In this document: positions 42,207 through 53,329 of the stretch, piece by piece
How positions within the stretch are numbered: position 1 is the first letter of the stretch
Layout of the letters: every line of letters begins with the position of its first letter
Assembly (NCBI GenBank): GCA_031216915.1
Contig: CM062294.1
Coordinates: 165,433,455-165,497,454 of the forward strand
Length of the DNA: 64,000 nucleotides
DNA from: Pictodentalium vernedei
Lineage: Eukaryota > Mollusca > Scaphopoda > Dentaliida > Dentaliidae
Direction of reading: 5' to 3'
Position numbers and translations under genes: made by a program
The notes under the pieces: generated by a model
Told to the model about the DNA's origin: nothing
Seen by the model: only the letters and a program-made list of their open reading frames with translations
Databases searched by the model: none

Positions 42207-43091
42207 TGTTTGGCCCTTCATCAGTCAACATCTCACTGATCTTTGTGCTTGTAAATCTCAGTTTAAAGGATGCCAGACACGTAATTATTGGAGAAATGGT
42301 GATTCTAAGGAGGATATAGAAGGAGGAGAGGAAAAAGGAGTGACAAAAAATAATCAGGGCTGTACTTAAAATTTTTTATGAAATTATGTTAAGTTGCCTA
42401 TTTTCGAGGCATGGGCCTGTTGTTGTCATTCTTGCTAAAAAGTTGCACTGCTTATTCAGTGTTTCCTCTCCCCTGGTCTTCTAAGTCCCCCCTTGCAATT
42501 CTCCCATGCTTTTGGCATATTTTTGAGAAAGATCATTTCTAAAATTCTCTTGGGAGAGTTGCTTGGTTACAAAATGTTTTCTGTTATTTTCCCCATAGTT
42601 ACGTTTTCACCCATGGGTGTATAAACGTTGTGTTCTGCATCTTCCATCTGATGTTCTGCAGATTCTCCCCTGGGAGTCTCTGTCTTGCATCAGATAGAGT
42701 GTAATTTTGATGACTGATTTCGGGCCAGTTTTTTCAGTGCCTGGAGTCATGTTTTCTGGTGTTTTACACTGTTTGTTAACATTGGCAACAGTCTCTTTTG
42801 AGGGGGGCTGTTTGCCTTTGGTGTAGTTTATCTCACTATAAGATACATTTCTATTATCCGTAAGTGTTGCATTAATTATTTAATATAAATTTAAAATTTT
42901 TGACCACACTTAGCCATCGGATCCATCGGGGCTCAACGTTACTTTTCAGAAACTTGGGCTTCGCTGAAAAATTTTTTTCAAAAATTATTTTGATTTGCAA
43001 TTGTTTTTTCATTATTAATGGATCATGTTATTATGTATCTTTTTGTCAGGGGTTTGTGCGAGTAACTAGGACTTGTTGTTGACTTTTCACA
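42207..43091 (+). other. E2 5' leader
   Basis: Non-coding; matches 7316-8202 of E1 closely. In frame with the gag ATG there is a stop (TGA 43080-43082), which fixes the gag start at 43092. Confidence 0.5.
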
Positions 43092-45175
43092 ATGAAAGGA
43101 TATTGTTCAAATTGTAATAGGAAGAAATCTTCCTCTGACTTTCATGATCATTGTATTAATTGTAGTCAGTGTTCTCGCACTAATCCCTGTTCTATATGTC
43201 AATATTGGGATGACAAACATTGGAAACGTGTGTCACGGTATGTTGTTACTGGAGAAAGGGCTATGCCGGCTCTTTCTCCGCAAGGTCACTCTACTCTCTC
43301 AGTTTCTATTTCAGAGGAACAAGAACAGGGTGATGTTTCCATGTTATCTTCCGCAAGTGCGCTTCCGTCGTCACAAATGAATACAGAGCTAGCGGCAAAA
43401 GTGCTCATGGAGATTAAACAAATGTCGTCCGCTAGCTCGCCCGGTGTAGCGTCCATTCACCGAATGGTTCGGCAGCCGGGTTCGTCCGATGCGGTCCAGG
43501 AGGAAATGTTGGGTGATGCGAGCACTATAAACATTCAACGTGCACACCCAGTGACGGCGGATAGCAGGCGAGATCGGAGGAAGCCTTTGAGTCCGGTTCC
43601 TAGCTCGTCCAGGTCCAGCCGGACCGCGAGAGAGGCCCCTCTCTCGTACAACAACATCTGGGACCAGATGTTGTGGTACAAAATGTGTCGCAAGCGGAGC
43701 GGGACGCTCCGTTGTATAGGCAGTCCACGGAGACTGCTCAGGCTTCTTCCTCTCGTCAGCGCACACGACCGCACCTTGGCTGCGTGACCGCCGATATTTT
43801 ACCAGCTTCGCCGATCAGGGATTCTTTGGCGACCAGGTCACACCATCCGGCAGCCAGGGACACAAGGCCGATGGACTCCGGACGTTCGCATAGAAAAAGT
43901 ATGCAGGAACCATCAGATGCGGAGCTGCCCTCGGCGAAGCAGCGAAAGACTGCGCCTCCGCAGGCCTCGATGCCGGACGTACTTGTGCAGATAGCACAAC
44001 TTATCGCAGCATCCCAGCAGCCGACAGAAACGGTGTCGGATTGGGAATTATCCGACGGCGCTGGGTCGGTACGCTCCGCCGAAGCATCGGGGGCGGACGA
44101 CCGGGAGCATCATGAGGTCCGACCGGATGGTGAAAGGGATACGGATGACTTGGAGCTATCCCTTTCAGAACAACATAACGCTGCCGTGGACTTCATCCGG
44201 CACTTTCTCCCTCAAGTTGTTCCGTCGGGCCAGACTGCTGCGGTTCCGGACAAGAGGATTATAGCGTCATTGGACTCTGAATTTTTTGAGCGGTTCAGGG
44301 ACATCGCTCCCGAGTTTCCGTCTCAGTCCAATAATGTTGCAAGAACATTTGAATTATTGAACGACGCTATATTTAAACTTGCTTCCAAAATGGGGAAAGC
44401 AGGTTTCTTGTCCGCCAATACTCTCAACCTGCCTTTCATTAATGCAAGGAATAAATTCGACACGGCAGGACAGGGTATTCCGAGAGTTCCTCTGCGTATG
44501 GACGACGAGGTGGAAGACTTAGAGCTATCATTACCGCCGTCGGCGTCTATTCCAACCGCGGTGTTGGAAACAGCTATTTCGTCTAACAGAGCCAGTTTAG
44601 ATGCCTTATCTTACGCAGATCACCTTACTAAGGCGTTATCACTGCGCCTTCAAGGGAAAGAATTTCAGGATATACAATCCTCTTTAAGACTTCTTTCAAG
44701 GGCAGTAGCTTATTCCACGTGTAACTCCGCCCTTTCAGTGGCAAACCTGGAGTTGGTTAGACATGACGCAGCCCTAGCTACATCCACACTCATGGATTCT
44801 AAGGTGAAGAACTCTCTCAGAGTCGCTTCGGTCTCCGGAGAACTTCTCTTTGACGGCAAGCTTTCTGCAATTTATGATAAAATTACAAAGAAAGCTTCGG
44901 ATTCTCTGTTGTTCAAATCTGCTTCTAAGAAGTCGGATACGGCAGACAAGAATAAGACAGGCACTTCTGGGTCTAATGCGCCCAAGAGAGGTTCCTATAG
45001 AGGTTCCGGTGCGTCCTCTTGGTCTTATTCGAGAGACCGTCAAGGTAGCGACTCACGTTCGGGACGTCCTTCGGGCCAAGACAACCGGTCGGATGCCCCG
45101 AGGTCGACGGGACGAGGTGCGGGTCGTGGAGGACGTGGTTTCTCCTACCGCAGGCCTCGCAGGTCCAGGAGGTGA
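43092..45175 (+). pseudogene. E2 gag-like, one frameshift
   Basis: Cys/His module at the start (YCSNCNRKK, HCINCSQCSRTNPCSICQYW), as in E1 gag. A 4-nt loss near 43629 relative to E1 shifts the frame (the first part runs to a stop at 43787; the second is open to 45175), and 15 nt are missing near 43700. Everything after is over 95% like E1 by eye, including the Arg/Gly-rich C-terminus. Otherwise intact, so the damage looks recent. Confidence 0.85.
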
Positions 45176-46139
45176 TGGCTTAAACCTCTATCGCGTACCG
45201 GTTGGCGGAAGGTTGTCAAGCTTTTCACAAGAATGGGCGTCGATTACGGACGACCCTTGGGTGAGAGGAGTGACTTCGGAAGGTCTAAAGATATCCTTCA
45301 AACGAAAGCCTCCATTAACTCGAAGTCCAAAATGGACTCAACTTCCGTCAAATCCGCAGAAAAGGGACGCTCTATTATCAGAGGTGCAGTCTCTTTTAAT
45401 GAAGAACGCGGTAGAGGTCGTAGAAAACCAGGAGACTCCGGGATTCTACAGCCATCTGTTTCTGGTTCCGAAACCAGACGGCTTGTTCCATCCAGTCATA
45501 GATTTGAGCTGGATAAACAAGCTGATCGTCGCTCCGAAGTTTTATATGGAGACGATTCAGTCGGTCAGAGCGAGTATTCGGGTGAACGATTATGCAACAA
45601 GCATAGATCTCAAAGATGCGTACTTTCACGTCATGGTACATCCGACATTCAGAAAGTATCTACGCTTCGCAGTCCTAGGAGTGGTGTATCAATTCCGGGC
45701 GATGTGCTTCGGATTGAATCTAGCACCCTGGGCTTTCACTCGGGTAATGAACTCGGTAATGATCTATTTCCGAGCTCATTCGTCTGCGGTAACGTCGGCC
45801 TACCTGGACGACATTCTTCAGAGGTACGGCAACGAGTTAACGCTTCAGAACGGTGTTCAGAATCTACTTCTATTGCTCCGACGTCTCGGTTTTATAGTGA
45901 ATGAGGAGAAGTCGGATCTGGTGCCGTCCAAGTCATTCACACATCTGGGAATGAGCTTCGAGACGCACAACAATCTCGTTCGTCTGACGTTAACCAGAGC
46001 AAAATTAGTCAGTTGTTACGCTCGCTATTGTCTGCACGCAGACAAAGTCACAGCGAGAGAATTTATGAGACTGATAGGTCTGTGCGGAGCCGCTGCGGAT
46101 CTCATTCCGATGGGGCGGTTACGCACGCGTCCTCTCTAA
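44850..46139 (+). CDS. E2 reverse transcriptase, stopped before RNase H
   Basis: In the +1 frame to gag, overlapping it by 326 nt. All RT motifs present: LFLVPKPDG (~45460), SIDLKDAYFHV (~45604), FGLNLAPWAFTR (~45714), YLDD (~45802). Unlike E1, the segment after YLDD is uninterrupted (RYCLHADKVTAREFMRLIG). A change to CTC TAA at 46137-46139 ends it where E1 reads on into RNase H. Could still give RT activity alone; no protease or integrase seen. Confidence 0.8.
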   Translation: MTASFLQFMIKLQRKLRILCCSNLLLRSRIRQTRIRQALLGLMRPREVPIEVPVRPLGLIRETVKVATHVRDVLRAKTTGRMPRGRRDEVRVVEDVVSPTAGLAGPGGDGLNLYRVPVGGRLSSFSQEWASITDDPWVRGVTSEGLKISFKRKPPLTRSPKWTQLPSNPQKRDALLSEVQSLLMKNAVEVVENQETPGFYSHLFLVPKPDGLFHPVIDLSWINKLIVAPKFYMETIQSVRASIRVNDYATSIDLKDAYFHVMVHPTFRKYLRFAVLGVVYQFRAMCFGLNLAPWAFTRVMNSVMIYFRAHSSAVTSAYLDDILQRYGNELTLQNGVQNLLLLLRRLGFIVNEEKSDLVPSKSFTHLGMSFETHNNLVRLTLTRAKLVSCYARYCLHADKVTAREFMRLIGLCGAAADLIPMGRLRTRPL

Positions 46140-46145
46140 ATTTTC

Positions 46146-47390
46146 TTGACTCAGAATTGGAGTGTGAAAATTCATTCGCTCGACATAGACGTTCTCCTGT
46201 CAGATCAAGTGAAACAAGAGATTCAAACTTGGGCAAACATTCAGTGGTTAACTCAGGGAGTTCCGCTGCAGTTGCCGGATCCGAGTTTTACCATTATGAC
46301 GGATGCCAGTCAAACAGGTTGGGGTGCATCATTGATTCCAACGGATTCGAGATGCCAGGGTCTTTGGGATCCGCAATTCCTGGGCAAGCACATAAACATC
46401 AAGGAAATGATGTCAATTTGGCTTGCGTTACGTCATTGGATGGACATTATTCATAATGCTCATGTCCAAATCCTATCCGACAATACGACAGTAGTGGCGT
46501 ATATACAGAATCAGGGAGGCACTCATTCAGTTCCGTTGTTCAATCTAACGGAAAGAATCCTTCTGTTTGCGCTAGACCATCAGGTTCTTCTTTCGGTCCG
46601 TCACATACCGGGTCGTCTGAATGTACTAGCAGACTCCCTTTCACGAAAGGGTCGCTTGTTGCCGTCGGAGTGGACTCTCAACAAACAAGTATTCAATCAG
46701 ATTTGCTACCAATGGGAACGGCCAATGATAGACTTATTTGCGACACATCTCAACAATCAGTTGCAGACGTATGTGTCTCCGTGTCCGGATCCAAGAGCTT
46801 TTGCAGTAGACGCTCTGTCGATCCCTTGGGACGGATTGATAGGATATGCGTATCTTCCAGCGCCATTAATTCAGCAAGTATTGCTAAAGATAAAACAATC
46901 TCAATGCAAGATTCTGTTGGTAGCAGAGACCGTGGATAAATCTACTCAGGTGTCTGTTGTGGGACCTACCGCGAAAGCTTCCTCCACGGGAGGATCTTCT
47001 TTCGCAGGGGAAATCGCGTCAACTCCATCACAACCCACAAGGTCTCAACCTTCACGTTTTTCCGTTGTGCGGTCCTTCTTGCATGGCAAGCACTTTACAG
47101 GACGAGCAGTGGACGCGATTTCTAACTGTAGGAGGACCTCCTCTTCACTAAACTATGTGGCTAAGTGGAAGGTTTTTCGTCGTTGGTGTAGGGATCATTC
47201 TGTAGATATTTTCGATCCCTCTATACCAGACATTGCAAACTTTCTAGTATACTTGTTTGACGAAATCAAACTGCAGCCTGTTACTATTAAGGGTTATAGG
47301 TCTATGTTATCTGATACCTATGCACATCATGATAGTTTAAAATTGGATCTAATGTCTCTTTATCTAAGTTGGTTAGAAACTTCTCGATAA
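46146..47390 (+). pseudogene. E2 RNase H merged in frame with recombinase N-terminus
   Basis: RNase H: TDAS (~46300), IKEMMSIWLALRHW (~46400), LSDNTTVVAYIQ (~46477), HIPGRLNVLADSLSRKG (~46600-46650); then the methyltransferase-like part (IDLFATHLNNQL). At about 46925 E2 lacks 14 nt present in E1, which takes RNase H directly into the recombinase frame (SFLHGKHFTGRAVDAI, VAKWKVFRRWC, PVTIKGYRSMLS). It stops at 47388-47390 because of the frame break near 47362. The merge is a by-product of a deletion, not the normal layout. Confidence 0.8.
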
Positions 47391-48106
47391 ATAGACCCAG
47401 AACTCTTAGGCTAATTCCTAAATGGAATTTAACTTGGGTTCTTCTTAAATTGAAGGAAAAGCCATTTGAACCTCTTGGGACAGTAGATTTCAAATTCTTA
47501 TCTTATAAGACAGCTTTTCTCTTAGCTTTCTCTTCTGCTAGAAGAGTCAGTGAGCTTCATGCACTATCGGTGGATGATTCTCACTATCGTAGTGTTGGGA
47601 ACACTATCACCTTCACTACTAATGTCGGTTTTTTAGCTAAGAATCAGGCTCCTAATAAATATCCGGAACCTACTGTCATTAAGGCTCTTCTGTCTTCAGA
47701 CGGCCGTAGGCTTTTACTCTGTCCTGTTAGAGTGTTGCGTATCTATAAACAAAGATCTCAGTTTATCAGAAAGGGACGGAAACGTTTCTTTCTGTCTTTG
47801 ATGCCTAATAGAAGGGACATTTCGGTCCATTCTATTGCTAGATGGATTCAATTAACTATCCGTACTGCTTATGAGAGTTTATCTTCTTCTCAGCAGTCTG
47901 TGCTTAAGATTTCCGCTCATGAAGTAAGAGCTCTTGCTACTTCTTGGGCTTACGCTAATAGTATTGCTATTACAGATTTAATGAAGGCTGCTTATTGGTC
48001 TCAGCCATCCACATTCACGAATTTTTATCTCAGAAATATTGAGTCCATTTCTGGAGACCTGCATTGTTTAGGTCCGTTATCTGTTGCTCAGAATGTCGTC
48101 CACTAA
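47362..48106 (+). CDS. E2 tyrosine recombinase, catalytic half
   Basis: Open frame from about 47369 (no ATG at the start of the homologous part) to TAA at 48104. Catalytic Arg in FSSARRVSELHALS (~47540), His-x-x-Arg in SAHEVRALATSWAY (~47917), Trp and Tyr in YWSQPSTFTNFYLR (~47994-48032). Active-site set complete. It is separated from its core-binding half by a one-base frame break that E4 shares. Confidence 0.8.
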
Positions 48107-48711
48107 ACAGTTGCAACTATAGTTATGCAGGCTTTCTGTTCCGGCAGTGACTCCGTCCGGCTGCCCTCTTCGCTCTGGGCTATTTGACCCAGGGCAAGGG
48201 GAAGGGGGGGGGGGGGGGGAGGGTGTTCCCTTAGGTCACCTGTTTTATAGTGAAAAGCAAGGGAATGCCTCCTCCAAAGTCAGTATTTCTGAGTCGCTTC
48301 CGGGATGGTTTTAAAGTGTAATATTAATGTTAAAATTCATTCATGTCATATTTTTAAAGTGTAGCTCGGTGTGAAGCATTTGTATATGTCAAGTGTCAAA
48401 CGGGCGTTAATATACAATCCTTGGACACTTTTAAAAGAATATAAAGAGTCTCAATTCTCTGGACTAACTTTATTTATTGGCTTACTTTAAAAATAATTAG
48501 TATAAAGGGTTATACTGGATGTTAATAGAGAACATGAATGTTATTGTGCTCAATTATGAAGGGTATTGTATCTTTCTAATTTAACATTAAATAAGAAAGA
48601 TACATGTAAAGCCTAATACTCCTTTTCTCCTTAAGGGGTTGCCTCTATATTATATAGTTGAGCTTATTGGATTTTCCTCTATGTCCTAGGCCCTCCAACC
48701 TTTTTACTATT
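48107..48711 (+). other. E2 3' untranslated part with poly-G run
   Basis: Between the recombinase stop and the ICR. 48204-48219 is a run of 16 G flanked by GGGCAAGGGGAA and AGGGTGTTCCC. The same place in E4 has a G run of 23. E1 lacks this region because of its deletion. Confidence 0.75.
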
Positions 48712-48798
48712 CAGCTAAGTCTGGGTCATTGGTACAGTATAAAAATGTTAAAAAATTTATAGTAATTTATATATTTTTTATACTTACCAATGACCCAG
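48712..48798 (+). repeat. E2 internal complementary region (ICR)
   Basis: First half (to AAAAAT at 48745) is the reverse complement of the left extremity; second half, from GTTAAAAAATTTATAG, is that of the right extremity. Confidence 0.85.
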
Positions 48799-48873
48799 AC
48801 GGGGATGGCCCTCCCAGGAGTTGGGAACTCTTGCCTCCCCGCTGAGTACATAGCGCTGACCAGGCACTGCCAG

Positions 48874-49062
48874 TAAGAATGATAATTGGCGCCAATTTCG
48901 GAACGTCCTTGACACTGCGCATGCGCAGTAGGGGCGAAGTATGGAGGTCCTATAGGACATGATTTCTTTTGGTTTTAGATGCAAATTTTGGGGATTGGGG
49001 GGCAAAATTTGTGTTTGGCCCTGGTTTTGTTAGAGTTAGCACCAGCTAAGTCTGGGTCATTG
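48874..49062 (-). repeat. E2 right inverted terminal repeat
   Basis: Partner of 42016-42206, carrying the E2 variant GTCCTTGACACTGCGCATGC. Confidence 0.85.
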
Positions 49063-49291
49063 GTAAGTATAAAAAATATTTAAATTACTATAAATTGTTT
49101 AACTTTTTTCATTTTTTGTCTCAAAAACATAGGTTATGGCCCCTCATTGGAACGAGCTCAACGAGCTCGTTCCAATGAGGGGTCATAACCTATGTTTTTG
49201 AGACAAAAAATGAAAAATTAATGAAAATTAATTGGTGATTTTTGAGAATAGCACTGACCGGTTTTGGCCGTTACGTTAGGTAAAGGGTTAA

Positions 49292-50461
49292 TTCACACTT
49301 GGAAGGGAGTTAAGAGGAAGCTGTAAAGTGAAAGAAAAAGCAATGAGGACTGGGGTCTAGGCAATTAACTAACCTTTTTTCATTGGTTTCAGCTGAGGCT
49401 TTGATAACAGCAAACTATCTGGATGCATGAACACTGGATAATTTATTCACGTGGGTGACCGGGGACCCCTGTAATGGGCTGAAACAGATTAAATTGTTGT
49501 ATCATGCACACAAGGGCATCAATAATGGTCAATCAAGCAGTCTATTGATATCCCAGAATGTAAGGTGGTTTGTAAAGAAATATGTAAGTCTGAAAAATTG
49601 TGTTTGGAATCACATCGCATTCTGGCAATCTGAAGGTCTGCATGATTAATTCGACATTGGGGCACCACTTTAAAAGTGGGGACCTCATGGGATTGATATG
49701 AAAATCCAGCCATTTATAAGGTGCAAAACCCATTCTTGTATGGAAAATATGTGGTATATTGTTCAGTAATACATACTTCTGGATGGTTTCATAGAGTAAA
49801 TGAGTTTGCTTCTTTTTTTACAGGGATTTTCTCACACTGGACCGCCCTAGGATTGGCTGGTGTGTTTGTTCCAGGAACCCCATATAAGCTGTAAGCTGCA
49901 AGCAAGTAGCCTTCAGCTGCCATTGTTCTCCATGAAGAAACTCAATTATTGAAGTTATAACATTATCGGACAAATTATTTAACTATCAGTTTGAAAAAAT
50001 TATAACATTAACAACTGAACTTTCTGACACTATTGATGAGAAAATTTTGTCAAAATTATTACATTATTGATTGATTATAACATTTATCATATGACTTTTC
50101 TGTTTTCTCGGCTCAATAACGTTTCACATTTTCAATAAATATTAATTAGTGCTTCATAACACTTCAGTTGATTTGATTGGTCAATTTCCAAAAAATGCTT
50201 TATGAGTGGTTATCTCTGAAAAGATGTGTCAAATTAATGCGCATGTAAATAGAACTATTTCAAAACATCAACAAAGCCATGATGCCTGATTTTATTTGTT
50301 ATGAACATTAACTAAAATCCCAATGATAAGAAATGTATAAATACTTTAAAATTTGTGTTTTTAATGCCGAATTGTTGAACTATTAATTTTTCGTGGTTAT
50401 GGCATATGACTATGTGCAGCTGTGACACATCATGAATGACGTTCAAGGTGAAATTCCATTC
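49292..50461. other. Intron sequence, nothing recognised
   Basis: AT-rich; several TTATAACATTATCGG-like phrases near 49955-50090, related to the short tandem at 51047-51120. No coding or RNA gene seen. Confidence 0.45.
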
Positions 50462-50985
50462 TTTAGGCCAAATAAAAAAAACGAATTGGTTCTCAGGCAA
50501 TTTTTTTTTTAAATCAGTGAGGGAGGGAGGATTTTATTTTTAATTTTTATTTTTTTTCCCTGTAAAAAGTTGTGCCAACTCAGTTAATCTTTTTGCCATC
50601 TTTCTACTATTGAAAGAGGGACAGTTATTTCATACTGTATTTATGGCATACCTTTTATATCCAACTGCAAGTACTACAGCCAAAAGGATTTCTATTCTGT
50701 GGCTCTTCTTAGTAGTGTCTGTCAAACATGAGACCCTGAACATGATGGTCCTGTGTATCAAAATTTGCCTTGTTACAGTTTATGGGAGAGTGCCTATTGG
50801 CACTCTCCCATAAACTGCAACAAGACAAACTCACTGTATACATGGATAAATAATTACATGTTAAAAATGGAAGAAAAAAAATTATCACAGAATAACCCAC
50901 ACAATAAAAATGTTCAACGAGGGGCTTCAAATCCAGTGAGGGAGGTGCCTGAGAACCAAAACTTTAATTTTTTTTAGTCTTAACC
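50462..50985. mobile_element. Hairpin MITE, GAGAGTGCC family, complete
   Basis: Left TTAGGCCAAATAAAAAAAAC, GGTTCTCAGGCAAT and CAGTGAGGGAGGGA; right CAGTGAGGGAGGTGCCTGAG followed by AACCAAAAC in inverted sense. Central hairpin 50763-50826: GCCTTGTTACAGTTTATGGG, GAGTGCCTATTGGCACTC, CCCATAAACTGCAACAAG. Confidence 0.7.
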
Positions 50986-51046
50986 CTTCTTTAAAGAAAC
51001 AGAGTATGACCAAACACTCATTCCACATCATCTATTTATCAGTTTT

Positions 51047-51120
51047 TATAACATTATCGGTTGTTGTAACATTATTGGTTGTTTCAACATTATTGGTTGT
51101 TGTAACATTATCATTTGCAA
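51047..51120. repeat. Short tandem TTGTTGTAACATTATYGG
   Basis: About four copies of an 18-20-bp unit (ATTATCGGTTGTTGTAAC and variants). Confidence 0.7.
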
Positions 51121-51320
51121 CAAGTGGCTTGAAAACATTTGTTTTTCCTCAGAATAGTGTAAGGAGTTTATAATTTCAACTATTTTCAGTATTGTTTCTT
51201 TGATTACCAGAAAAAATAACAAAAAAGGCCTTCCTTCCTCTTCATAAAATTGAGGAAAAATTGTCTGATTATGAGAAACAAAGAGTTTTTTTTTAAATTG
51301 GCCTCATCTCTGTTTTGCAG

Positions 51321-51506
51321 GTCATGGCCGACATTGAAAATTGACCCACTTAGCAATAAAAATGTTAAAGAACTGCTGAGAGCAGAGCTGGCTATTATGG
51401 GATATTCTCTCCATCATAATGATGAAACAAAAGTATTGACCCACTGTAGAACAAATCTCACATGCAATCCACTGTATGTAATGGTGTTGACACGGCATAT
51501 AGCAAG
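51321..51506 (+). CDS. NPHP3: NPHP3 exon e
   Basis: Acceptor CTGTTTTGCAG at 51320, donor GTAGGT at 51507. The opening G completes an Arg codon started in exon d. Encodes SWPTLKIDPLSNKNVKELLR, then a region with CRTNLTCNPLYVMVLTRHIA. The phrases WPTLxIDPLS and CNPLYVMVL fit the winged end of the nephrocystin-3 NTPase module. 61 codons plus one leading and two trailing bases, no stop. Confidence 0.88.
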
Positions 51507-51914
51507 GTAGGTAAATTGATATTGTTAGTTAGTCTCTGGGATCCAGTAATTGGTCCTTTGTTGTAATTTAGTCTACTTCATAACCAATCCCCAGCCATTA
51601 ATGTCCATTTCCCAAACATGCCATAAATTTTGGCCTGGACTGTTTTCTGGGAGTTCAAATACCTCACACATAACCTGTGTGTCTTGCAACCTAGCATTGC
51701 TTTCTAAGCAAGTGTTGGCTGCCTTTACAGGCAGCTAAGACTTAACTAGAAGCATCTGACAAGATAATTTTAACACATTTCAATTTTTTAGAAGGCCTAA
51801 AAAAGTTTAAAATCTGTTTCTCAGTCCCTCCAATCTGGTCCTCTTGGCTGCCGCTTGCTCTCTTTTTATAACCAATGCAAACTTAAAAAAATAAAAATTA
51901 AATGGTTTATGACT
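51507..51914. other. Intron with hairpin and MITE fragment
   Basis: 51714-51740 is an imperfect hairpin (GTTGGCTGCCTTTACAGGCA GCTAAGAC), like the better one at 54565-54605. 51783-51914 is an inverted piece of the 3531-3937 MITE (GGCCTAAAAAAGTTTAAAAT, CTGTTTCTCAGTCCC, ACCATTTAATTTTT in reverse). Confidence 0.5.
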
Positions 51915-53304
51915 TATTATACCCCCACTTTCGAAGAAAATGGGGGGTATACTGGATTACATGCGTCCGTGCATCTGTGCGTCTGTCCGTCCATCCATGA
52001 GTCCATCCGAGAATATTCATAACTTTCATAACTTAAGTAAATTATTATTTTCTATAATATTTGTTGGTCATAGGTATGCCCACACTAGTTGTTTTTTTTT
52101 TCTATTACTTGTTCACTCAGAAATTGTGTCCGTCCGAGCCAAATTTTGTCTGTTCAGCCTGTATCTCAGGTATCGAATGTTCTATTGCAATGAAATTTGC
52201 TGTGAACACTGCTTATGGTATAGGCTTTAACCCTTTACCCAACGCAGACGATATCAAAATTTATTATTTTAAATATCAGTTTTTCAAATTTTTAAAAAAA
52301 TTTCAACAAAACCATATCATGTGAAACCTCGTTGGAACGAGCTCGACGAGCTCGTTCCAACGAGGGGTCACATGATATGATTTTGTTGAAATTTTTTTAA
52401 AAATAATATTTTTTCAACTACTGAATTTGCATATTATGCGGGCGGATTCGGCCGATTCGTTGGGTAAAGGGTTAAAAAAAGGATTCAATGATATTTTCAC
52501 ATTCTCCTTTTAGAGTTATCCCCTTTTTTGACTTAGAAATTGTAGGAAATAGACATTATTTGTCTGTTCAGCCTGTATCTCAGGTATGGGTTATTGGATT
52601 TCAGTGAACTATGGCATGCAGTTTGCCTATGACAAAGGCTTCTGCCTCATTGCATAAAACTTCCAAACATCAAACAATTTACCATACCTTTTGACTTAGA
52701 AATTGTTGAAAACTTTCGAAGAAAATGGGGGGCAGGGGGAGTGGGGGATGGTATACTGGATTGGGGTTATCGGATTTCAGTGAAATATGGCATGCAGTTT
52801 GCCTATGACAAAGGCTTCTGCCTCATTGCATAAAACTTCCAAACACCAAACAATTTATCATACCTTTTGACTTGGAAATTGTTGAAAACTTTCCGAAGAA
52901 AATGAGGGGGGGGGGGGGGGTATACTGGATTGCGTCCGTCTGTCTGTGCATCTGTCTGTCAGTCCATACGAGAATATTCTTAACTCAAGTAAATTATTAT
53001 GGAATTACATGAAACTTAGTATGTAATTAAATTGTAACATTTCCCAAGACTAGAATGAATTTCGGTGTTGTCAGATAATTTTTTTTATTTTATTAAATAA
53101 ATATACCCCCACTTTCGAAGAAAATGGGGATATACTGGATTACATGCGTCTGTGCATCCATGTGTCTGTCCGTGTGTGAGTCTTCCAAGAATATTCATAA
53201 CTTGAGTAAATTATTATTTTCTACAATATTTGTTGGTCATAGGTATGCCCACACTAGGCGGTACACCACATGGGGGTATGCACCAGGCGACAGTTCAGCT
53301 CTTG
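51915..53304. repeat. Interspersed repeat with CGAAGAAAATGGGGGGTATA starts, three partial copies
   Basis: TACCCCCACTTTCGAAGAAA followed by ATGGGGGGTATAC is a hairpin that opens copies near 51918, 52885 and 53102; each is followed by a GTCCGTC/GTCTGTC tract and GAATATTCATAACTT. A phrase (CAGTTTGCCTATGACAAAGG) recurs 176 bp apart near 52620 and 52796. Ends near GCGACAGTTCAGCTCTTGT. A TTAA MITE is nested at 52227-52475. Class not assigned. Confidence 0.6.
52227..52475. mobile_element. piggyBac-like TTAA MITE (family B), complete
   Basis: 249 bp, TTAA both ends: TTAACCCTTTACCCAACGCA left, GATTCGTTGGGTAAAGGGTT plus AA right. Central palindrome CCTCGTTGGAACGAGCTCGA / CGAGCTCGTTCCAACGAGG is perfect. 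Best-preserved family-B copy. Confidence 0.85.
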
Positions 53305-53329
53305 TATTTTACTCAAGTTAATAAAATTG

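Larger units (their letters stand above)
42004..49103 (+). mobile_element. E2: near-complete DIRS-type retrotransposon
   Basis: From ATTTTTATACTGTACC to ATAAATTGTTTAAC, 7.1 kb, with left repeat, leader, gag, RT, RNase H, full-length recombinase, poly-G tract, ICR and right repeat. It is the longest copy of the E1/E2/E4 family and keeps the recombinase catalytic half that E1 lost. Damage: a gag frameshift, a stop between RT and RNase H, a 14-nt deletion that merges RNase H with the recombinase frame, and a one-base break in the recombinase. Inserted into a TTAA MITE. Confidence 0.9.
41941..49291. mobile_element. piggyBac-like TTAA MITE (family A) split by E2
   Basis: Left part 41941-42003 starts TTAACCCTTTACCTAACCTG and stops at GAATAACTAAT. 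Right part 49104-49291 resumes with TTTTTTCATTTTTTGTCTC, carries the central palindrome (about 49142-49180) and ends GTTAGGTAAAGGGTTAA. Joined, the parts equal the intact copy at 39415-39667. Confidence 0.9.
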
